64,000 bases of DNA from Trinickia symbiotica (GTDB taxonomy: Bacteria > Pseudomonadota > Gammaproteobacteria > Burkholderiales > Burkholderiaceae). A program made the position numbers and the translations under genes. This document shows positions 23,668 through 32,906 of this stretch, piece by piece; the stretch's first letter is position 1, and the number at the start of each line of letters is the position of its first letter. The notes below the pieces were generated by a model that was given only the letters and a program-made list of their open reading frames with translations, did not search any database and was not told the origin of the DNA. The stretch covers positions 62,001 to 126,000 of the forward strand of contig NZ_PTIR01000008.1 in the NCBI RefSeq assembly GCF_002934455.1. Reading direction: 5' to 3'.

Positions 23668-26424
23668 ATGTCGGACAAACTCGAAACCTACCGGAAAAAG
23701 CGGCGCTTCGACGACACGCCGGAGCCATCCGGCGCGCGCTCCGCGCGGCGCGGCCGAGGGGATTCCGCACCGAAGCATGCCCCCGGCGCGCTTTCTTACG
23801 TGATCCAGGAGCACCACGCGAGGCGCCTGCATTACGATTTTCGGCTGGAACTGGATGGCACGCTGCGATCGTGGGCGATCCCCAAGGGGCCGAGTCTCGA
23901 CCCGTCGGTGAAGCGGCTCGCGGTCCATGTCGAAGATCACCCGCTCGAATACGGCTCGTTCGAAGGTGAGATACCGCAGGGCAACTACGGCGCCGGTACC
24001 GTGATCGTCTGGGATCGCGGTACATGGGAGCCAGTCGGCGGTGTGGAGCAAGCGCGCAAGGACTATGAAGCCGGCAAGCTGAAATTCTGGCTGGACGGCA
24101 AGAAGCTCCACGGCGGCTGGGCCCTCGTGAGGAGCGGCATGCGAGGCAGCGGCGACAAGGAGCAATGGCTACTGATCAAAGAGCGCGACGAAGAAGCGCG
24201 TGGCGAGGCGGAGTTCGACGTCGTTGCCGAGCGCCCCGGCAGCGTTTTGGGGCAGCCGCGTGCGCGCGCGGCGCATGACGGAAAGGCCGTGACCACCCGC
24301 GCCGCGCGAGGCGCTTCCGGGCAGCTGGCGGTGCCCGCTAAAGCACCCCATGCGGGCGGGGCGAGCAGCTCTCGCCCCGACATCGTCGCGACGCGCAGCA
24401 CCGATTCGCTGCGCGAGCTCGCGCAGAATCCGGCGATCGAAGGGGCCGTCAAGGCGCCGTTGCCGTCCGAGCTGAAGCCCCAGCTCGCCACGCTGGTCGA
24501 TTCGCCTCCGCATGGCGACGATTGGACTTACGAGATCAAGTTCGACGGCTACCGGGTGCTTGCGCGCATCGATCGGCGCGACAAAAAGCCAGTGCGGATC
24601 TTCACGCGCAACGGACTCGACTGGACGGCGAAATTCGGTAAGCAGTCCGAAGCGCTGGCCGCGATCGGCGTCGATACGGCGTGGATCGATGGGGAGGCCA
24701 CTGTCCTCGACGAGCGCGGCGTGCCGAATTTTCAGGCATTGCAGAATGCGTTCGATGCGAGACAACCTCAGCAGATCTCGTTCTTTCTTTTCGACCTGCC
24801 TTATCTGAACGGGTATGACTTGCGCAAGGTCCCGCTCGTGCAGCGGCGCGCGCTGCTGCGCGCGTTGATGGAGAGCGTCGAGAGCGATACCGTCCGCTTC
24901 TCCGAAGACTTCGCGCTCGATGCCGGCGACATGCTGCAGAGCGCCTGCGATATGGGACTCGAAGGGATCATCGGCAAGCAGCGCGACAGTCACTATGTAT
25001 CGAGGCGCAGCGGCAGTTGGGTGAAGCTGCGCTGCCGCCGTCGGCAAGAGTTCGTCATCGGCGGATATAGCGAGCCGTCGGGAAGCCGTTCGGGCTTCGG
25101 TGCGTTGCTGCTCGGTGTCTACGACAAACAGGGGAACCTGAAATATGCCGGACGCGTCGGCACCGGGTTCGACACCTCCACGCTTGCCGCGGTGAAGAAG
25201 GAGCTCGACGCGCGCGAGGCCAAGCAGATGCCGTTCGCCGAAGTACCGCGTGAGCGCAGCCGCACCCGCGTTCATTGGGTGCGGCCCGAACTCGTGGCCG
25301 AGTGCAATTTCTCGGAATGGACGAGCGAGGGAATCGTACGCCAAGCCTCGTTCATCAGCTTGCGCAGCGACAAGCCCGCGCACGACATCGTGCAGGAAAG
25401 CCCGCGCAAAGGGGACGATATGAGCGGTCAAGCCACGAACGACGAGGCGTCGCCGGAGCCGTCCGGGCGCAAGGCTGCATCGACTCGCCGCAAGGCAGAG
25501 GGCGGCGGCGCGCGCAAAAAGGCCGCAGCCGAAGAAACGATTGCCGGCGTGCGGATCTCGCATCCAGATAGAGTCATGGACAAATCGACGGATACTCGCA
25601 AGATCGACCTCGTCCATTACTTCGAATCGGTTGCGCAATGGATCCTTCCGCACTTGAAGGACCGCCCGCTCGCGCTCGTGCGCGCGCCAGAGGGCATCGA
25701 CGGGGAGCTGTTCTTCCAAAAGCACACGAGCCGGCTCGAAATTCCGTTCGTCACGCAGCACGAAGGTCTCGATCCGGGCCATCCGCCGCTCTTGACGATC
25801 GACAACCTGCAGGCGCTGATCGGCGTGGCGCAGATGGGGACCGTCGAGCTTCATACCTGGAATGGCGTGGCGTCTAACCTCGAGAAGCCCGACCGGATCG
25901 TGTTCGATCTCGATCCCGATCCCGCGCTCGGTTGGGACCGCATGATAGAAGCGGCGTTGCTGACGCGATCGCTGCTCGAGGAACTCGGTCTTCGGTCCTG
26001 GTGCAAGACGAGCGGCGGCAAAGGGTTCCACGTCGTTGTGCCGATCGCGAAACAGGCCGGCTGGGATGAAGTGAAGGCGTTCGCGCAGGCCGCGGCGCAG
26101 CATATGGCATCGACGTTGCCCGATCGATTCAGCGCGAAGATGGGCGCGCAAAACCGGCGTCGCCGGATCTTCATCGACTATCTGCGCAATAACCGCGGCT
26201 CGAGCACCGTCGTCGCGTTTTCGCCGCGCGCAAGGGCCGGAATGGGGGTATCGGTGCCGCTCGGCTGGGACGAGGTCGAACAGACGACGGGTGGCGCGCA
26301 ATGGAACGTCGCGAACGTCCATGAGCGGCTCGACGCGCTGAAGGAAGATCCGTGGAAAGACTATGCGCGCGTCAGGCAGCGCATCACGCGCGAGATGAGG
26401 GACAGGCTGGGAATGGAATCGTAG
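23668..26424 (+). CDS. ligD: ATP-dependent DNA ligase D (PE-LIG-POL)
   Basis: A 918-residue multidomain end-joining enzyme. Order: 3'-phosphoesterase ~1-180 (HHARRLHYDFRLELDGTLRSW; GNYGAGTVIVWDRG), ligase ~235-560 with adenylated lysine K291 in EIKFDGYRV and WVKLRC, an Ala/Lys-rich linker ~575-620, then the primase-polymerase ~625-910 (FDLDPDPALGW with metal Asp pair; SGGKGFHVVVP). This is the Pseudomonas-like arrangement, the reverse of mycobacterial order. All three catalytic centres look intact. Acts with Ku on double-strand breaks, mainly when no second chromosome copy is available. Confidence 0.97.
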   Translation: MSDKLETYRKKRRFDDTPEPSGARSARRGRGDSAPKHAPGALSYVIQEHHARRLHYDFRLELDGTLRSWAIPKGPSLDPSVKRLAVHVEDHPLEYGSFEGEIPQGNYGAGTVIVWDRGTWEPVGGVEQARKDYEAGKLKFWLDGKKLHGGWALVRSGMRGSGDKEQWLLIKERDEEARGEAEFDVVAERPGSVLGQPRARAAHDGKAVTTRAARGASGQLAVPAKAPHAGGASSSRPDIVATRSTDSLRELAQNPAIEGAVKAPLPSELKPQLATLVDSPPHGDDWTYEIKFDGYRVLARIDRRDKKPVRIFTRNGLDWTAKFGKQSEALAAIGVDTAWIDGEATVLDERGVPNFQALQNAFDARQPQQISFFLFDLPYLNGYDLRKVPLVQRRALLRALMESVESDTVRFSEDFALDAGDMLQSACDMGLEGIIGKQRDSHYVSRRSGSWVKLRCRRRQEFVIGGYSEPSGSRSGFGALLLGVYDKQGNLKYAGRVGTGFDTSTLAAVKKELDAREAKQMPFAEVPRERSRTRVHWVRPELVAECNFSEWTSEGIVRQASFISLRSDKPAHDIVQESPRKGDDMSGQATNDEASPEPSGRKAASTRRKAEGGGARKKAAAEETIAGVRISHPDRVMDKSTDTRKIDLVHYFESVAQWILPHLKDRPLALVRAPEGIDGELFFQKHTSRLEIPFVTQHEGLDPGHPPLLTIDNLQALIGVAQMGTVELHTWNGVASNLEKPDRIVFDLDPDPALGWDRMIEAALLTRSLLEELGLRSWCKTSGGKGFHVVVPIAKQAGWDEVKAFAQAAAQHMASTLPDRFSAKMGAQNRRRRIFIDYLRNNRGSSTVVAFSPRARAGMGVSVPLGWDEVEQTTGGAQWNVANVHERLDALKEDPWKDYARVRQRITREMRDRLGMES

Positions 26425-26546
26425 CCTTCAGCGGCCCGCTGTGACGCAGGGGCCGACGGACCGTCGCTGCGCACGGGCGTTTCGCGGTTCAGGCTCGGTC
26501 CTTGCACGCCTTGCATTGCTAGGCTCATCGCAATGTGGAGGCACAG

Positions 26547-28340
26547 ATGGCGCAAACGGTAGGCGATTTCATCGTTGAAAGACTGCATCAATGGGGCGTG
26601 CGCAGGATGTACGGCTTCCCCGGAGACGGCATCAACGGGGTGTTCGGCGCGCTCAACCGAGCGGAAGGGAAAATCGAGTTCATTCAGGCCCGCCACGAGG
26701 AAATGGCGGCGTTCATGGCAAGCGCCCATGCGAAGTTCACGGGCGAGCTCGGCGTCTGCATCGCCACCTCGGGCCCGGGCGCGGCTCACCTCGTCACGGG
26801 GCTCTATGATGCCCGGCTCGACCATATGCCGGTGCTTGCCATCTGCGGACAGCAGGCGCGCGCCGGGCTCGGCGCGCACTATCAGCAGGAGATCGATATC
26901 ACCTCGATGCTGAAGGATGTCGCGGGCTCGTACGTGCAGCAGGCAAGCGTTCCCATGCAGGTGCGGCATATGGTGGACCGGGCGGTGCGCATCGCGCTCG
27001 GCGAACGCCGCGTCACCGCCATCGTGCTGCCGAACGATCTTCAGGAGCTCGAATTTTCGCCGCCGCCGCGCAAGCACGGCACGGCGCATTCGGGCGTGGG
27101 CTATGCGCGTCCGCGTGTCGTGCCGCAGCCCGCCGAGCTCGCACGGGCCGCCGATGTGCTCAATGCTGGTAGTCGCGTCGCGATGCTCGTCGGCGCCGGC
27201 GCGCTGCATGCGACCGACGAGGTCATCGCGGTTGCCGAGAAGCTCGGAGCCGGCGTCGCCAAGGCGCTGCTCGGCAAGGCCGTGGTTCCCGACGAGTACC
27301 CATGGGTGACGGGATCCATCGGCTTGCTCGGCACGAAACCGAGCTGGGAGCTCATGACGAGCTGCGACACGTTCTTCATGATCGGATCCGGCTTCCCTTA
27401 CTCTGAATTCCTGCCGAAGGAAGGCGAAGCGCGTGGCGTACAGATCGACATCGACCCTGGCATGCTGAGCCTGCGTTATCCGATGGAAGTGAATCTCGTT
27501 GGAGACACAGCGGAAACGCTCCGTGCGTTGCTGCCGCTGCTTGATCAGAAGACCGACGATAGCTGGCGCAAACGCATAGTCGGCTGGACCGACGACTGGT
27601 GGAAGACGCTCGACAAGCGCGCGCACCAGGCGGCGAAGGTCGGCGTCAATCCGCAATTGCCGTTTACGACGCTCTCTCCGCGCTTGCCGCATGACGTGAT
27701 TCTGACGAGCGATTCGGGTTCGTGCGCGAACTGGTACGCGCGCGATCTCAAGATACAGCGCGGCATGATGTGCTCGCTTTCAGGCGGGCTCGCGTCGATG
27801 GGCGCCGCGGTGCCCTACGCGATCGCCGCGAAGTTCGCGCATCAGGGACGGCCCGTCATTGCGATGGTCGGTGACGGGGCCATGCAGATGAACAACATGG
27901 CCGAGCTCATCACCGTCGCCAAATACTGGAAGCGCTGGGCCGATCCGCGTTGGATCTGCATGGTGCTCAACAACGAAGACCTCAATCAGGTGACGTGGGA
28001 GCAACGCGTGATGGAGGGCGATCCGAAGTTCGAAGCTTCTCAGGATATTCCGAACGTGCCGTTTCACCGCTTCGCCGAGTTGATCGGCTTGAAGGGCATC
28101 TACGTCGATAGCGCGGAGGGAATCGCGTCGGCTTGGGACGAGGCGTTGGCCGCGCGCCAGCCGGTCGTGCTCGAGGTGAAGACCGATCCCGAGGTTCCGC
28201 CGCTGCCGCCTCACGTTACGCTGCAGCAGGCGCGTCACTTCGCTCGAACGCTCATGCACGGCGACCCGCAAGAGCGCCACATCATCGCCGATACCGCCAA
28301 GCAAGTGATGGCTTCGGTGCTGCCGGGCAAAAAGGAGTGA
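26547..28340 (+). CDS. thiamine-diphosphate-dependent enzyme, pyruvate oxidase-like
   Basis: A 597-residue ThDP enzyme with the N (PYR), middle and C (PP) domains of the acetolactate synthase/pyruvate oxidase family. QARHEEMAAFMA gives the cofactor-activating Glu, and GDGAMQMNNMAELITVAKY is the GDG-x-NN metal/ThDP-binding motif. The Trp/His-rich insertions and the lack of a PoxB-like C-terminal membrane helix make pyruvate:quinone oxidase uncertain; it may be another 2-oxoacid decarboxylating enzyme. ATG 26547 follows GGAGG. It is the last gene of the plus-strand stress run. Confidence 0.87.
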   Translation: MAQTVGDFIVERLHQWGVRRMYGFPGDGINGVFGALNRAEGKIEFIQARHEEMAAFMASAHAKFTGELGVCIATSGPGAAHLVTGLYDARLDHMPVLAICGQQARAGLGAHYQQEIDITSMLKDVAGSYVQQASVPMQVRHMVDRAVRIALGERRVTAIVLPNDLQELEFSPPPRKHGTAHSGVGYARPRVVPQPAELARAADVLNAGSRVAMLVGAGALHATDEVIAVAEKLGAGVAKALLGKAVVPDEYPWVTGSIGLLGTKPSWELMTSCDTFFMIGSGFPYSEFLPKEGEARGVQIDIDPGMLSLRYPMEVNLVGDTAETLRALLPLLDQKTDDSWRKRIVGWTDDWWKTLDKRAHQAAKVGVNPQLPFTTLSPRLPHDVILTSDSGSCANWYARDLKIQRGMMCSLSGGLASMGAAVPYAIAAKFAHQGRPVIAMVGDGAMQMNNMAELITVAKYWKRWADPRWICMVLNNEDLNQVTWEQRVMEGDPKFEASQDIPNVPFHRFAELIGLKGIYVDSAEGIASAWDEALAARQPVVLEVKTDPEVPPLPPHVTLQQARHFARTLMHGDPQERHIIADTAKQVMASVLPGKKE

Positions 28341-28475
28341 TGGCCGACGATCGTGAGATGAGAACGACAAGCCCGATCGGCCGGCTTGCATGAGCAGGGG
28401 CCGGCCCAGGGCGTCGGACTCCGCCGAGGGCGAGTCCTGTGCTGCTCGCCGGCAATCTAATGGACGCTGCGCACG

Positions 28476-29483
28476 CTAAGGACGGCGCGTCGCCCAACGC
28501 CTCGCCATAAGTGCCACGAGTGCGAGGCCGAGCGCCGTTCCGATCGCGCCACGATGCATGTCCAGTTGCAGCGACGCGCACGTCTCTTTCGCCTCCGCAT
28601 CGAAGCGACCGCGTATCCGGTGCGCGCCGTGGACCGGCTGCCACAGATCGACCGGCCGGCCGGGGGCGGGCGGTGTGTCGCGCTCCTGCGCCGCGTAAGC
28701 CTTTCGCGCGAGATAGCGATCGAGTAGACCGGGCGCGACCTTCGTCGCGAGGATAGCCTTGATGGAAGAAAGCCCGACGAACATTTCGCGGCGCCGGTGC
28801 AGCGCGGCCCAGACGATCGCGCGCGCCGCGACCTCGGGCTGATAGACGGGCGCGACGGGCCGCGGGGCGCCGGGCGTGCGACATAGGGCCCAGTCGAACT
28901 GCGGCGTGTTCAACGCCGGCATCTGCACCATTGTCACGTGTATGCCGCTTTTCTCATGCTCCAATTCACATCGCAGGGCATCGGTAAAGCCGCGAATGGC
29001 GAACTTGGCCCCGCAGTAAGCCGATTGTAGGGGGATGGCTCGATAGGCGAGCGCCGAGCCAACCTGGACGATGACCCCGCGATTGCGTGTGGTCATCCGC
29101 TTGAGTGCCGCCATCGTCCCCCAGACGTAGCCGAGATAGGTCACGTCCGTTACACGCTCGAACTCGGCCGGCGCGATGCGTGCGACCGGCGAGAATACGG
29201 TTACCATTGCGTTGTTGACCCAGACATCGATCGGGCCGAGCGAGTCTTCGACTTGCTCGGCCGCTGCATCCACGGCATCGGCCTGGCTCACGTCGATTGC
29301 AATCGGCAGCGCCTTGACCCCCAATGCGCGTGCAGCCTGGGCGGTGTCCTCGAGCGCATGCGCGTCGCGAGCGATCAGCGCGACATCGGCGCCCTCGCGT
29401 GCGAAGGCGAGCGCCGCGGCACGGCCGACGCCGGCGCTCGCGCCGGTCACGACGACGACTTTCGGCAAGGGGGAGTGCGGCAT
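28476..29483 (-). CDS. short-chain dehydrogenase/reductase with C-terminal TM helix
   Basis: A 335-residue SDR. The Rossmann glycine motif is TGASAGVGR; the NNAG motif reads NNAM; catalytic Ser (VGSALAYR) and YxxxK (YCGAK) are present. After the ~250-residue SDR core a tail of ~85 residues ends in a hydrophobic segment (GTALGLALVALMA) followed by Arg residues, suggesting a tail-anchored membrane enzyme. ATG 29483 follows GGAG. It is divergent from cydAB; the 249 bp between the starts holds both promoters and no other recognisable gene. Substrate unknown. Confidence 0.9.
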   Translation of the reverse strand: MPHSPLPKVVVVTGASAGVGRAAALAFAREGADVALIARDAHALEDTAQAARALGVKALPIAIDVSQADAVDAAAEQVEDSLGPIDVWVNNAMVTVFSPVARIAPAEFERVTDVTYLGYVWGTMAALKRMTTRNRGVIVQVGSALAYRAIPLQSAYCGAKFAIRGFTDALRCELEHEKSGIHVTMVQMPALNTPQFDWALCRTPGAPRPVAPVYQPEVAARAIVWAALHRRREMFVGLSSIKAILATKVAPGLLDRYLARKAYAAQERDTPPAPGRPVDLWQPVHGAHRIRGRFDAEAKETCASLQLDMHRGAIGTALGLALVALMARRWATRRP

Positions 29484-29732
29484 GGCAAGTCTCCTTGAAG
29501 TCGAACTTCTCCTCGACGGATGCGTTAAGCCCGCGGCGTCCGCGTCTTTTTGCATCCGTCTTCGCGTTCTCTTGCATGACGCATGCCGCGCATACCTTCT
29601 ATCGATGAAGCTGTGTGCGCTGCGCGTAGCCGCCGTTTCATTGCCGGAGCCGGCGCGTGCGCACAAGCGGCATTGCCTTTGCTGCAACCCGCCTCGTGCT
29701 TTCCCTTTCGTTGTTACAACGGTCCCCTTGTC

Positions 29733-31172
29733 ATGAGCGCACTTGTCCTTTCCCGTCTGCAGTTCGCCTGGGTCATCGCGCTTCATATCCTTTTGCCCGC
29801 ATTCACCGTCGGCCTTTCGTGCTACATCGCGACGCTGGAAGTGCTATGGTGGGCGACCGGACGCGATGTCTATCGCCGGCTCTCGGTCTTCTGGCTTCGC
29901 ATCTTTGCCGTGTCGTTCGGCATGGGCGTGGTATCGGGAATCGTCATGCCGTTTCAGTTCGGAACGAACTGGAGTCGCTTCTCGGCCGCGGCGTCGAGTG
30001 CCATCGGCGCGCAGATGACTTACGAGGTGCTGACGGCGTTTTTTCTCGAATCCGCATTCCTCGGCGTGTTGTTGTTCGGCCGCAAGCTCGTGCCTCAGTG
30101 GGCGCATGCGTTCTCGGCGATCTTCGTCGCGCTCGGCACGCTCATGTCTTCCTTTTGGATTCTGGCCGTCAATAGCTGGATGCAAACACCACGCGGCTTT
30201 CATATGGTCGATGGCAAGTTCGTGCCCGACAGCATGCTCGCCGTGATCTTCACGCCGTCGTTCCCTTACCGGCTCGCTCATACCGTGACTGCGTTCCTCG
30301 TGACGACGGCCTTCGTCATATTGGGCACGGGCGCGCACTATCTGCTCAAGCGCCGTGCTCCGGAAGAGAGTCGCGTCATGGTCAGCATGGCGCTCTTTTT
30401 TCTGACTGTGATGGTTCCGCTGCAGATCGCGTTAGGCGATGCGCACGGCCTCAACACGCTCAAGTACCAACCCGTGAAAATCGCCGCGATGGAAGGCCTG
30501 TGGGACACGGGCCGGCGCATACCGGCCAATCTATTCTCGATCCCCGACGACGAAGAAGAGACCAATCACTTCGAAATCTCCGTTCCCATGCTTGGCAGCA
30601 TCTATCTGACACACGATCCGAACGGGCTCGTGCACGGCTTGAAGGACTGGCCGCGCGAAGACCGGCCTGTCGTGCCGATCGTCTTCTTCGCCTTTCATAT
30701 CATGGTGCTGATAGCGGTATTGATGCTAGTCGTGGTGGTGTGGGGCCTGGCGCTTTGGCGCGGACGAAGGCTCTACGAGAATCGGACGTGGCTCGCGCTC
30801 GCGCGCACCGCCATGCCGATCGGATTCATCGCGGTGATCGCCGGGTGGACGACCACCGAGGCGGGCCGTCAGCCCTGGACGGTTTATGGATTGATGCGAA
30901 CGGCCGATTCGGTGACGCCGTCGCTCACAACCGGCGATGTCGCGCTGTCGCTTGCGCTTTATGTCATCTGCTACATCGTGATTTTCGGCTCCGGGCTCGT
31001 CTTGATGAAGCGGCTGGTGCACATCGGCCCGACCGTGCCCGAGGAGCCGCCCGCAATCAAGCCCGAGAAGCGCGCGGCGAGGCCGCTGTCGGCCGTGGGG
31101 CGTTCGTCCGATTCGACGCGCAACGAAGCCGCGTCCGTTCCTGGCACGGGAGGCGACGATGCATCCGCTTGA
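29733..31172 (+). CDS. cydA: cytochrome bd-type quinol oxidase subunit I (CIO type)
   Basis: A 479-residue multispanning subunit carrying the haem b and d sites. It starts SRLQFAWVIALHILLPAFTVGLS with the conserved His, and has FGMGVVSGIVMPFQFGTNW, GWTTTEAGRQPW (the GxxTTExGRQPW signature) and a short Q-loop. It is shorter than E. coli CydA (about 520), consistent with the cyanide-insensitive CioA branch. It reduces O2 to water from quinol at high O2 affinity. cydB overlaps its end by 14 bp. Confidence 0.95.
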   Translation: MSALVLSRLQFAWVIALHILLPAFTVGLSCYIATLEVLWWATGRDVYRRLSVFWLRIFAVSFGMGVVSGIVMPFQFGTNWSRFSAAASSAIGAQMTYEVLTAFFLESAFLGVLLFGRKLVPQWAHAFSAIFVALGTLMSSFWILAVNSWMQTPRGFHMVDGKFVPDSMLAVIFTPSFPYRLAHTVTAFLVTTAFVILGTGAHYLLKRRAPEESRVMVSMALFFLTVMVPLQIALGDAHGLNTLKYQPVKIAAMEGLWDTGRRIPANLFSIPDDEEETNHFEISVPMLGSIYLTHDPNGLVHGLKDWPREDRPVVPIVFFAFHIMVLIAVLMLVVVVWGLALWRGRRLYENRTWLALARTAMPIGFIAVIAGWTTTEAGRQPWTVYGLMRTADSVTPSLTTGDVALSLALYVICYIVIFGSGLVLMKRLVHIGPTVPEEPPAIKPEKRAARPLSAVGRSSDSTRNEAASVPGTGGDDASA

Positions 31173-32172
31173 TCTCGTACCGCTTTGGGCGGCCATTCTC
31201 GGCTTCGGCGTGCTGATGTATATCCTGCTCGACGGGTTCGATCTCGGCGTGGGAATTCTATTCTTGCTGCGCAAGTCCGAGGCGGATCGCGACCTCATGA
31301 TCGAATCCGTGTCTCCCGTCTGGGATTTCAACGAGACTTGGCTCGTGCTGGGCGGCACAGCGTTGCTCGCGGCGTTCCCGGGCGCATTTGCGATCGTCGT
31401 GCCGGCCGTCTACTTCCCGGTACTCATCATGTTGCTCGGCCTCGTCTTTCGCGGCGTGGCGTTCGAGTTTCGCGGGGTGCCCGAAGCGAACAAGGCGCTA
31501 TGGAACGTCGCCTTCTGCATCGGTTCGCTGATTGCCACCTTTGCGCAAGGCGTGGTGCTCGGTATGTTCGTCGAGGGATTTCCGCAAGCGAACGGTCAAT
31601 ACATCGGGACGAGCTGGAACTGGATCAGGCCGTTTCCGATTTTCACGGGCCTAGGGCTCATCGCCGGCTACACACTCCAAGGCGCCACCTGGCTCATCAT
31701 GAAGACCGAGCACGATTTGCAGCAGTGGGCGCGCGACGTCGCGCAGCGCGTCATGGTGCTCGTCTTCATCTTTATTGCAGCGGTGAGCCTCTGGACGCCG
31801 TTGATGAGCGCTCGCATCGAGGCGCGTTGGTTCAGCTGGCCCAACATTGCATTCTTCTCGCCGGTGCCGATCGTGACGGTGGCGCTCGCCGCGCTGCTCG
31901 TCTGGGGCGCGCGCGGCAAGCGCGAAGTGCTGCCCTTCGTCTGCTCGGTGGGACTCTTCTTCGTTTCGTTCACGGGGCTCGTGATCAGCCTTTGGCCCTA
32001 CATTGCGCCGCCCTCGATGACGCTATGGGACGCGGCATCGTCGACCGTCACGCACGAGTTTCTCATGATCGGCACGGCGTTCGTGTTGCCGATCCTCATC
32101 ATGTATGTGGTCTGGTCGTACTGGGTGTTCAGAGGAAAGGCGCGCGGCCATGCTGGGTATGGGCACGAATGA
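31159..32172 (+). CDS. cydB: cytochrome bd-type quinol oxidase subunit II (CIO type)
   Basis: A 337-residue integral membrane subunit paired with CydA. Family motifs: LDGFDLGVGIL and SVSPVWDFNETWLVLGGTALLAAFP near the N-terminus, and LRGVAFEFR-like LVFRGVAFEFR. Eight or nine TM helices are apparent. The 14-bp overlap with cydA implies translational coupling. No cydX-like small gene is recognisable in the 70 bp downstream, and no cydCD assembly genes are in the window. Confidence 0.95.
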   Translation: MHPLDLVPLWAAILGFGVLMYILLDGFDLGVGILFLLRKSEADRDLMIESVSPVWDFNETWLVLGGTALLAAFPGAFAIVVPAVYFPVLIMLLGLVFRGVAFEFRGVPEANKALWNVAFCIGSLIATFAQGVVLGMFVEGFPQANGQYIGTSWNWIRPFPIFTGLGLIAGYTLQGATWLIMKTEHDLQQWARDVAQRVMVLVFIFIAAVSLWTPLMSARIEARWFSWPNIAFFSPVPIVTVALAALLVWGARGKREVLPFVCSVGLFFVSFTGLVISLWPYIAPPSMTLWDAASSTVTHEFLMIGTAFVLPILIMYVVWSYWVFRGKARGHAGYGHE

Positions 32173-32242
32173 TGATCGAGGCAGGACGGGATCGGTGAAG
32201 AACGGCTGAGACTAAGACTTCGCCGTCTTCACCTCGCGCTTG

Positions 32243-32878
32243 CTACTTTTTCTCGTCGCCTTCGCCTTCTTCCACGCGCTCGAGCGAAAAAACTTGCTCG
32301 CCGCGCGCGCCGTTGACGCTGTCGATATCGACGATGCCGCGCCGCTCGATGCGCCACCCTTCGCGCGTCGAGATCACTGGCATCGTGCCGCCGGCGCGTG
32401 TATCGAGGGTGACGAGACCTTCGTCCGGTATCGGCACGGAGTTCTCGGTCGTCGCGTTCGAGTAGACGATGTTGTCCTGCCACTGAGATTCCTCACGCCG
32501 GGCCTCGAGGCCCTTGCCGTCGGTATCCACGGTGTTGCCGGACGCTGCCATGCCCTTATTGTCTACGGACGCGATCCGCGCGTTTGCGCGTTCGACAGGG
32601 TCGCCGCTCTCATCCCCCGACGTTCCGTGTTCGATCGGCGGTAACGGCGCCGGATTCTTCGCGGCGACAGACTGGGGCGACGTGGAAACTTTCGTTTTGC
32701 CGAACTCGCGCGCCTGCGTCTTGGCATCGGGCGTCTCGGTGCCGGCCGCCGGCGTCTTGGCGGGACTCTTTGCGGCTATTTCATTTTGTTGCGCTTGGGT
32801 CGGGTTTTGCTCTGCATTTTGCACGATGGTTCCCCCACAATGGACTTGTGCACTCCTTTGATTTGTCGCAACGGGCAT
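32243..32878 (-). CDS. hypothetical polar protein
   Basis: About 211 residues, mostly hydrophilic and Ala/Pro/Thr/Glu-rich with no signal peptide or TM segment. The C-terminal ~60 residues (VTLDTRAGGTMPVISTREGWRIERRGIVDIDS) look folded; the rest looks disordered. The start is uncertain: ATG 32878, ATG 32899 or a GTG at 32920 are all possible, none with a strong ribosome site. It lies directly after the GMC oxidoreductase gene on the same strand. I do not recognise it. Confidence 0.6.
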   Translation of the reverse strand: MPVATNQRSAQVHCGGTIVQNAEQNPTQAQQNEIAAKSPAKTPAAGTETPDAKTQAREFGKTKVSTSPQSVAAKNPAPLPPIEHGTSGDESGDPVERANARIASVDNKGMAASGNTVDTDGKGLEARREESQWQDNIVYSNATTENSVPIPDEGLVTLDTRAGGTMPVISTREGWRIERRGIVDIDSVNGARGEQVFSLERVEEGEGDEKK

Positions 32879-32906
32879 GCCACGGACAGCCCTATCCATC
32901 AGGCCT

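Noticed and set aside
32214-32235. Small AAGAC/GTCTT hairpin after cydB
   Set aside because: Only five pairs, no T tract; insufficient for a terminator call.
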